Assembly: GCA_965219705.1 (NCBI GenBank)
Contig: OZ244789.1
Coordinates: 2,418,001-2,482,000 of the forward strand
Direction: 5' to 3'
DNA: 64,000 bases
DNA from: JAJECS01 sp965219705
GTDB taxonomy: Bacteria > Chloroflexota > UBA11872
Shown here: positions 8,691 through 16,765 of the stretch, one piece after another
Position numbering within the stretch: position 1 is the stretch's first letter
Layout: every line of letters starts with the position of its first letter
The notes under the pieces: model-generated
Database searches by the model: none
Seen by the model: the letters and a program-made list of their open reading frames with translations, nothing else
Told to the model about the DNA's origin: nothing
Program-made: the position numbers and the translations under genes

Positions 8691-8775
8691 TAGTGCCGTG
8701 GAGGCGGCCTCCCCGCCCCGTCCCGCACACCGACCGGAGTAATCCATCGGCCGTGAAGCACGAGCTCGGATCATT

Positions 8776-8787
8776 CAGAGTACTCTG
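8776..8787. promoter_or_regulatory. 12-bp perfect palindrome, probable operator
   Basis: CAGAGTACTCTG is its own reverse complement and abuts the -35 box at 8789. The operon it precedes ends with a winged-helix regulator (9429), so an autoregulatory operator is the simplest reading. Confidence 0.55.
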
Positions 8788-8788
8788 T

Positions 8789-8817
8789 TTGACAAAGTGA
8801 ACGGCCTCGCATATCTT
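8789..8817 (+). promoter_or_regulatory. Sigma-70-like promoter of the membrane protein/regulator pair
   Basis: TTGACA at 8789-8794 is a perfect -35 box. TATCTT at 8812-8817 is 17 bases downstream and matches four of six -10 positions. Transcription would start near 8824, leaving a short leader before the GTG at 8838. Confidence 0.55.
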
Positions 8818-8837
8818 CAGCCTGTCCTACACCGACG

Positions 8838-9428
8838 GTGTCTGCCATGAACGTCACCAGAACCGATGCCGAAGCAGCCTTGCAAGACGTGGATTCCGCC
8901 CGGAGGCGAAGCCGGACCCACGTCGGGTATCAGTTTGCAAGCCTCGCCCTTCTGGTGTGGGGCGCGCTCTGGATCGTTGCCGGCGTCATCAGTGCGCTCT
9001 GGCCCGACGGCGCCGGCGCCGGATGGATCGTCGTCGACCTGGTCGGCATCGCTGCCACCGGGTACTTAGTCCTCAGGAACGCCCGACGCTTCGCCGGCTA
9101 CGGAGCGTCCGGCGTCTTCAGACCCTCCGCCCAAGCCATCCGCTTTGTCGTCACTGCCGTTGTTTTGGGCGCATTTGGAGCCATGGTGGGCCTCATCTTC
9201 CGGCCCACTTCAGCCACCGAGATCATGGCCTTCATCACCATTGTGGTCGCGGCCATGTACATGATTGCCGGACTATGGACCGGCCTCCGCTTGTTTGTGA
9301 TAGGCGCGGTGCTGGCCGCGCTCGTCGTCAGCGCCTTTCTCATCGCGCCGGTCCAGCTCCCGCTCATCGTCTCCTTTCTGGGAGGCAGCGCGCTCATTCT
9401 GGGCGGTCTCTGGATGCGCTGGGCTTAA
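8838..9428 (+). CDS. Small multi-pass membrane protein, co-transcribed with a winged-helix regulator
   Basis: The 196-residue protein has a charged N-terminal segment of about 28 residues, then about six hydrophobic helices (for example residues 31-51, 61-76, 101-121 and 130-190). The GTG at 8838 was kept; an ATG at 8847 is equally possible. Its TAA is followed immediately by the GTG of the regulator at 9429. Membrane proteins paired with HTH_34/MarR-like regulators occur widely, but their function is mostly unknown, so none is assigned here. Confidence 0.75.
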   Translation: MSAMNVTRTDAEAALQDVDSARRRSRTHVGYQFASLALLVWGALWIVAGVISALWPDGAGAGWIVVDLVGIAATGYLVLRNARRFAGYGASGVFRPSAQAIRFVVTAVVLGAFGAMVGLIFRPTSATEIMAFITIVVAAMYMIAGLWTGLRLFVIGAVLAALVVSAFLIAPVQLPLIVSFLGGSALILGGLWMRWA

Positions 9429-9734
9429 GTGGACGCGCCCAATGAGGTCATCCACCAGTCCACGCGGCTCCGAGCCATGTCCGCCCTGCACGCCTTGCCG
9501 CCACGCCAGCTGTTGGGATTCGTGCCGCTGCGGCGAATCACCGGCGCTACCGACGGCAACCTGGGATCGCATCTGACCACCCTTGAGAACGCGGGCTACG
9601 TAAAGATCGTCAAGGACTTTGTCGGCCGAAGGCCGCGTACCCGGGTCGGGATCACGGCGCAGGGACGGCGCGCCTTCCAAGACCATGTCCGCTACTTGCG
9701 CGCGATCCTGGACGGTGACCCCGACAGTTCCTGA
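9429..9734 (+). CDS. Winged-helix DNA-binding regulator (HTH_34, MarR/ArsR-like)
   Basis: The 101-residue protein contains LRAMSALHALPPRQLLGFVPLRRITGATDGNLGSHLTTLENAGYV, in which the recognition helix GNLGSHLTTLE and the wing VGRRPRTRVGITAQGRRAF are typical of the PF13601-like winged-helix family. It begins at a GTG directly abutting the stop of the membrane protein, so the two are translated together. The palindrome at 8776-8787 is its likely binding site. Confidence 0.82.
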   Translation: MDAPNEVIHQSTRLRAMSALHALPPRQLLGFVPLRRITGATDGNLGSHLTTLENAGYVKIVKDFVGRRPRTRVGITAQGRRAFQDHVRYLRAILDGDPDSS

Positions 9735-9882
9735 CGGCGACCCCCATGAGCACCCCCGAGTTGGACGCTGGCCTGCACGACGCTTGCGAGTCCCCGGCCG
9801 CCGCCGACCCGAGTGCGGCATGGCTGCCTGTGAGGTTTCTCTCCCAGAGCGCCTTGCGCTAGCGGCGGCCTGCTTTGGTTCC

Positions 9883-9908
9883 GTCATTCCTGCGGAAGCG
9901 GGAATCTA
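9883..9908. repeat. Family A hairpin repeat next to the Nudix gene 3' end
   Basis: ATTCCTGC, a GGAA loop and GCGGGAAT form a stem with one mismatch. It lies 37 bases beyond the stop of the Nudix gene and is part of the about 105-base segment shared with 8585-8690. Confidence 0.8.
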
Positions 9909-9945
9909 GTCCCGGCTCGCCCGCGGACGAATCGCGGCGAACCGC

Positions 9946-10464
9946 TCAGACGCCGGCGTCGATCGGCGCCTCCGGGAGTTCGCCGGCCAGCAGCGGCGGA
10001 AGCAATGCCGCCAGACGACCGGGCACGAAGGTCTCATCTGATCGCTGCACGGCGTCGACGGACCACCAGCGATGCTCGCGAAACTCTTCCAGCTCTGGCC
10101 CTTCCATGTCGCGCGCAGATGTTCGAACTTGCTCGGTGCGCGCGAGGAAATAGCGCTCCCGCCAGTCGTACCAGCGACCGTGCCACTGCGCCACGTGCCG
10201 CCGATGCCAAACGCAAGCTCCGACGCTGACACCGCGAATGCCCGTCTCCTCGGCGCACTCGCGCCTGGCGGCCTGCTCGCCGGTCTCGCCCGGCTCGATC
10301 AAGCCACCGGGCATGTGCCAGAAAGACTCCGGACCTTGATCCGGGCCGACGGTGACGGTCGCCCGGATCAGCAGCACGCGATCGCGCGGGTCAAGCAGAA
10401 TCACCCGTGCCGTCGGCCGCACAAACGGGTCGTCTGGATCGCCCAAGGGCATAGCGCGCAGCAT
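9946..10464 (-). CDS. Nudix hydrolase
   Basis: From the ATG at 10464 the protein is 172 residues. It contains a complete Nudix box, G-L-I-E-P-G-E followed by ARRECAEETGI, which binds Mg2+ and hydrolyses nucleoside diphosphate-linked substrates. The fold starts at TARVILLDPRDRVLLI directly after this Met, and upstream codons look unlike protein, hence the start. Its C-terminal 13 residues are duplicated at 8648-8690. It is divergent from cobT at 10643. The substrate cannot be inferred. Confidence 0.88.
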   Translation of the reverse strand: MLRAMPLGDPDDPFVRPTARVILLDPRDRVLLIRATVTVGPDQGPESFWHMPGGLIEPGETGEQAARRECAEETGIRGVSVGACVWHRRHVAQWHGRWYDWRERYFLARTEQVRTSARDMEGPELEEFREHRWWSVDAVQRSDETFVPGRLAALLPPLLAGELPEAPIDAGV

Positions 10465-10642
10465 AGCCGGGCCGCCTCGCTCGGCATTTGGTCGATCACA
10501 ACTTGCCCCAGGCTGCTGATTCGCTGCGCCAGCCGGGGTACCGTTGAAGGCTTCTCGGCGTAGGCCGTTGCACTGAGCACCGGGATAGGCCAAGCGTGAG
10601 CGAGCAGGGCAATTGCGCCCAACGGGAGATTGAGTCTTAGCC

Positions 10643-11722
10643 GTGACCCTCGACGATGTCATCGGCAACATCCGTCCGGGCGACAGCCAGGCGCAACGTG
10701 CGGCGGCGCAGCGTCAGCAGCGGCTCACCAAGCCCCCGGGCAGCCTGGGTCGGCTGGAGGACCTGTCCATCCAACTGGCAGGCATCTTCGGCACCGCCCG
10801 ACCAACCGTGCAAGGCACGACGCTCATCGTGGCGGCCGCCGATCACGGCGTGGTGGCTCGGGGCGTCACCGGCTATCCCCAAGCGGTGACTGCCCAGATG
10901 GTGCTCAACTTCCTGGCGGGCGGCGCGGCCATCAACGTAATGGCGCGGACTCGCGGCGCGGACCTGGTCATCGTCGACGCCGGCGTGGCCGCTCCGCTGC
11001 CTGCCCACCCCGACCTCCAAGTCGTCGCGCCGGGACGCGGCACACGCGACATCACGCAGGGTCCCGCAATGGCCCTCGCGCAGGCGGAAGCCTGTATCAG
11101 GGCCGGCGTCGACCTTGCCGTGTCGGCCGCCGAGCGCGGGGCAACCATCATCGGCACCGGCGACATGGGCATTGGCAACACGACATCCGCCAGCGCCATC
11201 ACCGCCGCCCTTTCGCATGCGTCCCCGCGACAGACCACGGGACGCGGCACGGGACGCACCGACCCGGAGCTTGCGCACAAGATCGCCTGCGTCGAGCGTG
11301 CCCTCGACGCGAATCAGCCGGACTCCGCCGATGGGTTGGACGTACTCACCAAAGTTGGCGGCTTCGAGATCGGCGTGCTGGCCGGCGTGGTGCTGGGCGG
11401 GGCGCTTGCCCGGCGGGTTGTCGTGCTTGACGGCTTTGTTTCCGGTGCCGCGGGACTCATCGCGCATAGCCTCTGCCCCACAGTGCGGGACTACATCGTC
11501 GCCGGCCACCTCTCCGCCGAGCCAGGTCACCGCCTCGCGCTGGAGCACATGGCTCTCGAGCCTCTGCTCGATCTCGGCATGCGGCTCGGGGAGGGCACGG
11601 GCGCGCTCCTGGCAGCGGGACTGGTCGAGGTCGCCGCCGCCTGCCTGACCGACATGGCGACCTTTGACGAAGCCGGTGTGTCAGACCGTGAGCCGGCGGA
11701 ATCCGCCGGACCGACCGCGTGA
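10643..11722 (+). CDS. cobT: Nicotinate-nucleotide:dimethylbenzimidazole phosphoribosyltransferase CobT
   Basis: CobT makes alpha-ribazole phosphate from dimethylbenzimidazole and nicotinate mononucleotide for the lower ligand of cobalamin. The 359-residue protein shows the family landmarks TKPPGSLGRLEDL, AAADHGVVARGVTGYPQAVT, GTGDMGIGNTTSASAI, VLDGFVSGAAG and MRLGEGTGA. The Glu in the last motif is residue 317, where the catalytic Glu of characterised CobT proteins lies. The start is GTG. Its TGA overlaps the GTG of cobS by 4 bases, so this is the first gene of a cobalamin operon. Confidence 0.96.
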   Translation: MTLDDVIGNIRPGDSQAQRAAAQRQQRLTKPPGSLGRLEDLSIQLAGIFGTARPTVQGTTLIVAAADHGVVARGVTGYPQAVTAQMVLNFLAGGAAINVMARTRGADLVIVDAGVAAPLPAHPDLQVVAPGRGTRDITQGPAMALAQAEACIRAGVDLAVSAAERGATIIGTGDMGIGNTTSASAITAALSHASPRQTTGRGTGRTDPELAHKIACVERALDANQPDSADGLDVLTKVGGFEIGVLAGVVLGGALARRVVVLDGFVSGAAGLIAHSLCPTVRDYIVAGHLSAEPGHRLALEHMALEPLLDLGMRLGEGTGALLAAGLVEVAAACLTDMATFDEAGVSDREPAESAGPTA

Positions 11723-12471
11723 GGAGCCTGCGGCTGGCGATCGGCTTCTTGACCTTGCTGCCGCTGGCGCCCCGCCACACGGGGCCGATGGGTCCGGCGC
11801 GCGCCTACTTCCCGCTCGTTGGCCTCGGGCTTGGCGGGATTCTGGCCGGGTTGGACATCGCGGCCCGACAGGTGTTGCCGCTGCCGGTGGTGGGCGCGCT
11901 GCTGGTTGCGGCCTTGCTCGCCTTGACGAGGGCGATCCACATCGAAGGGTTTCTGGATACCTGCGACGGACTTCTCGGCGGACGCGACCGTGCGGCGCGG
12001 CTGGAGATTCTGCGGGACTCCCGCGTGGGTGCGTTCGCCGTGGTCGGCGGCGCGAGCCTGCTGCTGCTCAAGTGGACCCTCATGATGGGCATCCCAACCG
12101 CGGAACGAACCGCCCTCCTGGTGCTCTTCCCCTGCCTGTCGCGTTGGGGCATGGTCGTCACCATGGGCGCCTTTCCCTATGTCCGAGCGCAAGGGCTCGG
12201 CGCGGCGTTTCAAGCTGGACGCAACTGGCGTCAGCTCGTGGTCGCCCTCGCGACGGCCGCGGTCGCTGGTTGGCTGCTGCTGGGCATTGCCGGATTGATT
12301 CTGTTGGGGGGCGCCACGGCGGCCGCGCTCGTGCTGGGGTGGTGGTTTAAGCGCATGCTCGGTGGCATGACCGGGGACACCTATGGTGCAACCAACGAGG
12401 TGGGAGAAGTAGCGGTGCTGCTGCTGGGCCTCAGCGTGGCGCCGGGGCTGGTCGACGCCCCGTTCTGGTAG
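11719..12471 (+). CDS. cobS: Adenosylcobinamide-GDP ribazoletransferase CobS
   Basis: CobS joins adenosylcobinamide-GDP to alpha-ribazole (phosphate) at the membrane. The 250-residue protein begins RSLRLAIGFLTLLPL and contains the acidic motif HIEGFLDTCDGLLGG (around residues 74-88), the family's Mg2+-binding signature, with multiple hydrophobic helices and GDTYGATNEVGE near the C-terminus. It starts at a GTG overlapping the cobT stop. Length and topology are normal. Confidence 0.95.
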   Translation: MRSLRLAIGFLTLLPLAPRHTGPMGPARAYFPLVGLGLGGILAGLDIAARQVLPLPVVGALLVAALLALTRAIHIEGFLDTCDGLLGGRDRAARLEILRDSRVGAFAVVGGASLLLLKWTLMMGIPTAERTALLVLFPCLSRWGMVVTMGAFPYVRAQGLGAAFQAGRNWRQLVVALATAAVAGWLLLGIAGLILLGGATAAALVLGWWFKRMLGGMTGDTYGATNEVGEVAVLLLGLSVAPGLVDAPFW

Positions 12472-12507
12472 TGACGCGGGCAGTGGTTGGCGCCGGCAGG
12501 CGTCCAT

Positions 12508-12513
12508 AGGAGG
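12508..12513 (+). promoter_or_regulatory. Strong Shine-Dalgarno of cobC
   Basis: AGGAGG lies 4 bases before the ATG at 12518 and fixes the cobC start. Confidence 0.8.
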
Positions 12514-12517
12514 GCCG

Positions 12518-13153
12518 ATGGGCAATTGGTATCTCGTGCGGCACGGCGAAACCGACTGGAACACAACCGGCCGGACCCAGGGCCATGTGGATGTGCCCCT
12601 GAACGCCACTGGTCGGCGTCAGGCCGAATTGCTGGCGAAGCGGCTGGATGGCGTTGATTTCACGGCGATATACAGCAGCGACCTCGCCCGCACCCTCGAA
12701 AGCGCCCAACTCATCGCGGCAGGCCGCGACACCGCGATTGCAACCGATCCCGACCTGCGCGAGTTCGCCTACGGCATCTGGGAGGGCCTGACCATGGCGG
12801 AGATCGAGGCACGGCATCCAGGCGCCCTGGCCGAGCGGATCGACGCCGGCAACCAGACGTTTGCCGCACCGGGCGGCGAGAACACCGCGCAGCTGCTGGC
12901 ACGCGTCCGTTACTTCTGCGAACGGGTGGCGAAGCGCCATGACCCTCTCGATGATGTCCTCATCGTTGCCCACGGCGGATCGATCCGCGCCCTGGTGGTG
13001 TGTTTGCTGGACTTGGCGGACGCCGACTTCTGGCGGTTTCAGGTCGATTGCACCGGGCTTGCCGTCATCAGCGATTACTTCGGCAGCCGCGTCCTCGAAC
13101 GCTGGAACGACACCAGTCACCTCGCCGGGCTGGATGACGTCTGTCCGGTATGA
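12518..13153 (+). CDS. cobC: Histidine phosphatase, probable alpha-ribazole phosphatase CobC
   Basis: The 211-residue protein begins WYLVRHGETDWN with the phospho-accepting His9 in the RHGET motif, has SSDLARTLESA, the acid in LREFAYGIWEG and the second catalytic His in IVAHGGSIRAL. These define the phosphoglycerate-mutase-like branch. Its position after cobT and cobS makes removal of phosphate from alpha-ribazole phosphate or cobalamin phosphate the likely role. Its stop overlaps the ATG of the cobU remnant by four bases (ATGA), implying a former four-gene coupled operon. Confidence 0.9.
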   Translation: MGNWYLVRHGETDWNTTGRTQGHVDVPLNATGRRQAELLAKRLDGVDFTAIYSSDLARTLESAQLIAAGRDTAIATDPDLREFAYGIWEGLTMAEIEARHPGALAERIDAGNQTFAAPGGENTAQLLARVRYFCERVAKRHDPLDDVLIVAHGGSIRALVVCLLDLADADFWRFQVDCTGLAVISDYFGSRVLERWNDTSHLAGLDDVCPV

Positions 13154-13359
13154 GCAAACGGCTGACCCTGGTGTTGGGCGGCGCGCTGGGCGAAAAGTAC
13201 ACCTCCTACCGCTACACCGATGCTGTCGGCTTTGGACAGACGGAATTGCCCCGGGCCGAGCGATTCGCGTCGATCAGCAGCGGGGTCTATCACACCTGTG
13301 GTCTCCGCTTGGACGGAACGGTGGTCTGCTGGGGCTACGGGTTCTCGGCCGCAAGCTGA
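13150..13359 (+). pseudogene. cobU: Decapitated cobU: first 12 codons of CobU fused to RCC1-repeat sequence
   Basis: The frame begins MSKRLTLVLGGA, the N-terminus expected for adenosylcobinamide kinase/guanylyltransferase, whose next residues should be RSGKS of the P-loop. Instead the sequence changes at about 13186 to one ending FASISSGVYHTCGLRLDGTVVCWGYG, a recognisable RCC1-type repeat as found in large exported proteins, then stops after 69 residues. The start overlaps the cobC stop (ATGA), which supports a genuine former cobU start. Without the P-loop and the rest of the enzyme it cannot work as CobU. Confidence 0.8.
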
Positions 13360-13492
13360 GTCTTTCCGCTGTCCTTGCCACGATCCGGTCCTCACGCATG
13401 GGCGATGCCTACCGCACACCGCCCGATACCATCCGAGGACCGATTCGACCGAGTCATCGTGCCTGTCGAACCGAAAGTGTGCACCGACCGCC

Positions 13493-14332
13493 ATGCTTGA
13501 AGAACATCGCGAGGCGAACCGAACCAACTGGGACGACCGCGTTCCGGCGCATCTGGCCTCGGAGTTCTATGGCGTTGAGGACTTCATCGCGGGTACTCGG
13601 ACCCTCACCCAGGCGGTCGACTTCGACCGCGCCCATCTCGGCGACGTGCGGGGACGCTCGCTGCTCCACGTGCAGTGCCACATCGGCCTCGACACGCTGT
13701 CGTGGGCCAGGCTCGGCGCCGGCGTCACCGGCGTCGACTTCTCCGAGCGCTCAATCGAGGCGGCGCGCGACATCAGTCGCCGCAGCGGCGTCCCCGGTCG
13801 CTTCGTCCTCGCCGACGTCCACGACGCGCCCGACATTCTTCCGGAAACCTTCGACATCGTCTACGCCAGTGAGGGCGTGCTCTGCTGGCTGCCCTCGGTC
13901 GCCGCCTGGGCGCGCGTCGTCCGACAGTTCACCCGTCCCGGAGGGACGTTCTACATCCGCGACGGACATCCCCTCGCGCACACGCTCGACCTCGATCGGT
14001 CCGACGGCCAGCTGGTGATGGTGGACCCGTACTTCGAAGGCGAGGCCATCCGCTACGACGAGCCTGGCACCTACACCGAGGCGGCTGTCGAAATCGATCA
14101 CACGACGACCTACGAGTGGAACCACAGCCTGGGCGAGATTGTCAGCGCGCTCGCCGATGAGGGCTATCACATCGAGTCCTTGCGGGAATATCCCTTCAGT
14201 GGCTACCAAGCGCAGCCGGGGATGGTCCGGGGCGACGACGGATGGTGGCGGCTGCCGGACCGCGCACAGCGTTTGCCCATGCTCTTCGGGCTGAAAGCCA
14301 CGCTGCCGCCCGACGCCCCGCCGGCGCAGTGA
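13493..14332 (+). CDS. Class I SAM-dependent methyltransferase
   Basis: The ATG at 13493 gives 279 residues starting LEEHREANRTNWDDRVPAHLAS, a typical beginning for this subgroup. Motif I is LLHVQCHIGLDTLSWARLGAGVTGVDFS (around residues 58-85), with post-I ADVHDA and motif IV-like FDIVYASEGVLCWLP. The C-terminal half (EWNHSLGEIVSALADEGY) is shared by small-molecule methyltransferases. The acceptor is unknown. The open frame extends upstream to 13220, but that part has no similarity and overlaps the cobU remnant. Confidence 0.85.
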   Translation: MLEEHREANRTNWDDRVPAHLASEFYGVEDFIAGTRTLTQAVDFDRAHLGDVRGRSLLHVQCHIGLDTLSWARLGAGVTGVDFSERSIEAARDISRRSGVPGRFVLADVHDAPDILPETFDIVYASEGVLCWLPSVAAWARVVRQFTRPGGTFYIRDGHPLAHTLDLDRSDGQLVMVDPYFEGEAIRYDEPGTYTEAAVEIDHTTTYEWNHSLGEIVSALADEGYHIESLREYPFSGYQAQPGMVRGDDGWWRLPDRAQRLPMLFGLKATLPPDAPPAQ

Positions 14333-14380
14333 CGGTTGCATGCGTGCGCCAGCGGTCTTCGATTCCAGTGCGTATTCGTC

Positions 14381-14384
14381 AGGA
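14381..14384 (+). promoter_or_regulatory. Shine-Dalgarno deciding the GNAT start
   Basis: AGGA lies 6 bases before the ATG at 14391, favouring it over the upstream ATG at 14340. Confidence 0.5.
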
Positions 14385-14390
14385 CTTCCG

Positions 14391-15164
14391 ATGACTGAAA
14401 ACGCAGACCTTCTCGAGCTGCACATCGCCGCCCTGTTCACCCAGGATGAGCATGGCCGGCTGGTCGCCACCAACGACCCCGAGCCGGACCAGGTGATTGC
14501 TCCCCGCCTATTCCTTGGTCGCAGCGACTCGGGTGGTGTCCTGCGCTTCCGACGCGGCATGAACGAGCCAACCTGTGCGGCACTGCGCGATCTGGCGGCC
14601 CCGGACTTGACCTCGAACGATTGCAACCGCGAGCCGGTCAGTCGCGCGGCCATGGAGGAGCTGCTCGCCTCGGAGCGAGCAATCGAAAACATCTACTTCG
14701 GCCCGGCGTTCAGCTTTCCCGACGCGCTGAACCATGAGTCACCTTGGTCCCGTCATTCACGCCCTCTCCGTCATTCCCGCGAAAGCGGGAATCCATCCCC
14801 CAGCCCTCCGGAGGTCATCGAGATCTCGCCCTCCAACACCCATCTGCTCAGCCCCGAATTCGCCTGGCTGGCCGACGAGCTGACGGTCCGCAACCCGGTC
14901 ATGGCAATGGTCGTAGACGGCGCTGCGGTGTCGGTCTGCTTCAGCGCGCGCTCGAGCCGCGACGCCTCGGAGGCCGGCGTCGAGACGCTTCCCGAGCACC
15001 GCGGCCGCCGCTACGCCGGCGCCGTCACGGCGGCATGGGCGGCTGAGGTCCGCCAGCAGGGGCGAATCCCGCTCTACAGCACCTCCTGGACCAACCACGC
15101 CTCGCGCCGCGTGGCCGCCCGGCTCGGCCTGATCCAGTACGCAACGGACTTCCACATCACGTAG
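14391..15164 (+). CDS. GNAT family N-acetyltransferase with an in-frame repeat insertion
   Basis: The 257-residue protein has an N-terminal domain (LFTQDEHGRLVATNDPEPDQVIAPRLFLGR) and a C-terminal GNAT fold: VCFSARSSRDASEAGVETLPEHRGRRYAGAVTAAWA is the acetyl-CoA-binding region and YSTSWTNHASRRVAARLGLI the last helix and strand. Between them, at about residues 118-141, sits PWSRHSRPLRHSRESGNPSP, which is the translation of a family A repeat (14770-14795). The frame is kept, so the protein is probably still made with a foreign loop between its domains. Substrate unknown. Confidence 0.8.
   Translation: MTENADLLELHIAALFTQDEHGRLVATNDPEPDQVIAPRLFLGRSDSGGVLRFRRGMNEPTCAALRDLAAPDLTSNDCNREPVSRAAMEELLASERAIENIYFGPAFSFPDALNHESPWSRHSRPLRHSRESGNPSPSPPEVIEISPSNTHLLSPEFAWLADELTVRNPVMAMVVDGAAVSVCFSARSSRDASEAGVETLPEHRGRRYAGAVTAAWAAEVRQQGRIPLYSTSWTNHASRRVAARLGLIQYATDFHIT
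14770..14795. repeat. Family A hairpin repeat inside the GNAT gene
   Basis: GTCATTCCCGC, AAA and GCGGGAATCCA give a strong stem. In the gene's frame it encodes HSRESGNP. Together with flanking repeat-like sequence the insertion spans roughly 14742-14815, a multiple of three. Confidence 0.85.
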
Positions 15165-15818
15165 CAAGGCGGCTCGGCGTCAGTGCCTTCCCCCTGCAAG
15201 GAGACCCTTGCGTCATTTCCCGCGTTCCCCCTCAACCTAACCTTCTCCCACCAGGGGAGAAGGGACCGGACCCGTGCCAGAGTGAGTTCCCTTCGATCCC
15301 CATTCCCTCGACGGGAGAGGGTGGAGCATCCCTGGTTTTGCGAACGTCTCCTGCGAGAGGGAAGGTCAGAGCCTGCCCCTTACCCGATACGGGGATGGGG
15401 GCAAGGATATGAGGATGGGATCAGCGGCAGACCTCCCAGGTGGGCTCGTCGGCCATCACCAGGGATGACGGCCAGCGCCGGGCCAAATCTGGGCTCGGAA
15501 GTGGAATTCCCCAGGGCTAAAGCCGCGCAGAATGAGTGGACCCCAACGAGTGCCGAACCTGGGGCCGGGAGTTTTTTTACGTGTTCGGGCTTTAACTTCG
15601 ACTACGAAAGATAATCTCGGCGGCGCGGGACTGACGTGCAGAGCCGATCAGCCCGCCGGAGGGTAGGGATCGTTGCCGTAGCTCTCGTCGACGACTCCCA
15701 GCAACCTAGTGCGCTTTGTCCACCGCGCGGGCACTCACCTCGGCCTGCAGAACCTGCAAGACTACGGCTGGCGTTGCCGAGGCGGTAGAATGATCCGGGT
15801 GCCAGGGCAGGAGATTCG
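15165..15818. other. Intergenic region with divergent family B repeats
   Basis: About 650 bases without a supported gene. Family B-like CCCTCAACC...CTTCTCCCACC/GGGGAGAAGGG sequence lies near 15229-15270, and a CCCTCGACGGGAGAGGG remnant near 15306-15322. A run of seven T at 15572-15578 has no clear hairpin before it. The last 40 bases hold TAGAAT (15786-15791, a possible -10) and AGGAG (15808-15812) for the next gene. Confidence 0.6.
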
Positions 15819-16481
15819 ATGGGCATAGATATCGTTCTTGTTCAGCTTGCCATCGTGTTTCTTCCTGGTCTGATCTGGGCGCAGATCGATGCACGCTATG
15901 CGGCAAAAGAGAAGCGCGGGCAGATTGAGTTCTTCATACGATCGTTCCTGTTCGGAATTTCGACATACGCTATCACCTATGTCGGCTATCGATTGTTTGG
16001 GCAAAGCTTTTCCGGCATAGACATTGAAGCCTCAGCTCCATCAAGGTTATGGCTAGATGATTTTGTCGATGAAATAGTCATTTCGTCTGCGGTGTCATTT
16101 GTGTTGGCCATCGCTTGGATATATGCGTCTACTTATAAGTTACTGCATTCGCTACTCCGGAAGATTCGAGCCACAAAGAGCTTTGGAGACGAAGATGTTT
16201 GGGGCTATACATTTAACTCGACCGAAGAGGGGGTTGAATACGTGCACATCAGAGACTTTGATCGCGGAATAACATACGCCGGCTGGGTCCGTGCATTCTC
16301 AGAGAGCGGAAAGCCACGCGAGCTTCTTCTGAAAGACGTGATCATGTACGATAAGGACGGGAGTTCGTCCGCTTCAGTGTCCCTGGTGTACCTTGCGCGA
16401 CATGGGGAGGACATTCATATTGAGTTCCCGTATCGCCGATCGGGGCAGCGCGCACGAGAGGAGCAATCTGGTGGCGAGTAA
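15819..16481 (+). CDS. Membrane-anchored protein, DUF6338-like
   Basis: The 220-residue protein begins with a hydrophobic segment (IDIVLVQLAIVFLPGLIWAQIDA), has further helices at about residues 39-58 and 88-106, and a C-terminal cytoplasmic part with WGYTFNSTEEGVEYVHIRDFDRGITYAGWVRAFSESGKPRELLLKDV. This layout resembles the DUF6338 family, an uncharacterised family often seen near mobile or defence genes. AGGAG at 15808-15812 sets the ATG. Codon use is AT-richer than the surrounding genes, a sign of transfer. It is followed with an 11-base overlap by a small gene. Confidence 0.6.
   Translation: MGIDIVLVQLAIVFLPGLIWAQIDARYAAKEKRGQIEFFIRSFLFGISTYAITYVGYRLFGQSFSGIDIEASAPSRLWLDDFVDEIVISSAVSFVLAIAWIYASTYKLLHSLLRKIRATKSFGDEDVWGYTFNSTEEGVEYVHIRDFDRGITYAGWVRAFSESGKPRELLLKDVIMYDKDGSSSASVSLVYLARHGEDIHIEFPYRRSGQRAREEQSGGE
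16459..16463 (+). promoter_or_regulatory. Shine-Dalgarno of the 79-residue protein
   Basis: AGGAG lies 7 bases before the GTG at 16471 and selects that start inside the end of the preceding gene. Confidence 0.6.
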
Positions 16482-16710
16482 AGAAGAGAAGGCGCGCGAG
16501 CCGGTCAAGCCGTACGAATTCAGAGAGGGAATGGTTCGAAAGGGCGGCCTGAATCCGGACGTATCCCGAATCACGGTGCGTCCCGACCCGCCAGAGCCGC
16601 TCGGGACGACCGGCGGCGTCAGCCCTGCCGCTGCGGCGGAAAAGCCGACTCAGGAGGCCCCGCAGGGTCGGGAAGGTTCCCCGGCGACCGGCGACGATTC
16701 CTCAGACTGA
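16471..16710 (+). CDS. Small hypothetical protein, 79 residues
   Basis: The protein is charged, Pro-rich and probably disordered in its second half (PEPLGTTGGVSPAAAAEKPT). The central VKPYEFREGMVRKGGLNPDVSRI is the only part that looks conserved in type. It has no membrane helix or Cys. The GTG start is set by the AGGAG upstream and overlaps the end of the membrane-protein gene by 11 bases, so the two are translationally coupled. Function unknown; perhaps a partner of the membrane protein. Confidence 0.55.
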   Translation: MASKEEKAREPVKPYEFREGMVRKGGLNPDVSRITVRPDPPEPLGTTGGVSPAAAAEKPTQEAPQGREGSPATGDDSSD

Positions 16711-16765
16711 TCCTCGGCGGCTCCAACAACGCGCTCGGGCCGGGCATGCATAAGGGCGCGAGCCT

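Larger units (their letters stand above)
8305..8837. other. Intergenic region with promoter elements, repeat and Nudix gene tail
   Basis: This 533-base divergent region contains the operator-like inverted repeat of TA pair 1 (8322-8383), a family A repeat joined to a copy of the 3' end of the Nudix gene (8585-8690), and the palindrome plus promoter of the membrane-protein gene (8776-8817). No complete gene is supported. Confidence 0.7.
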
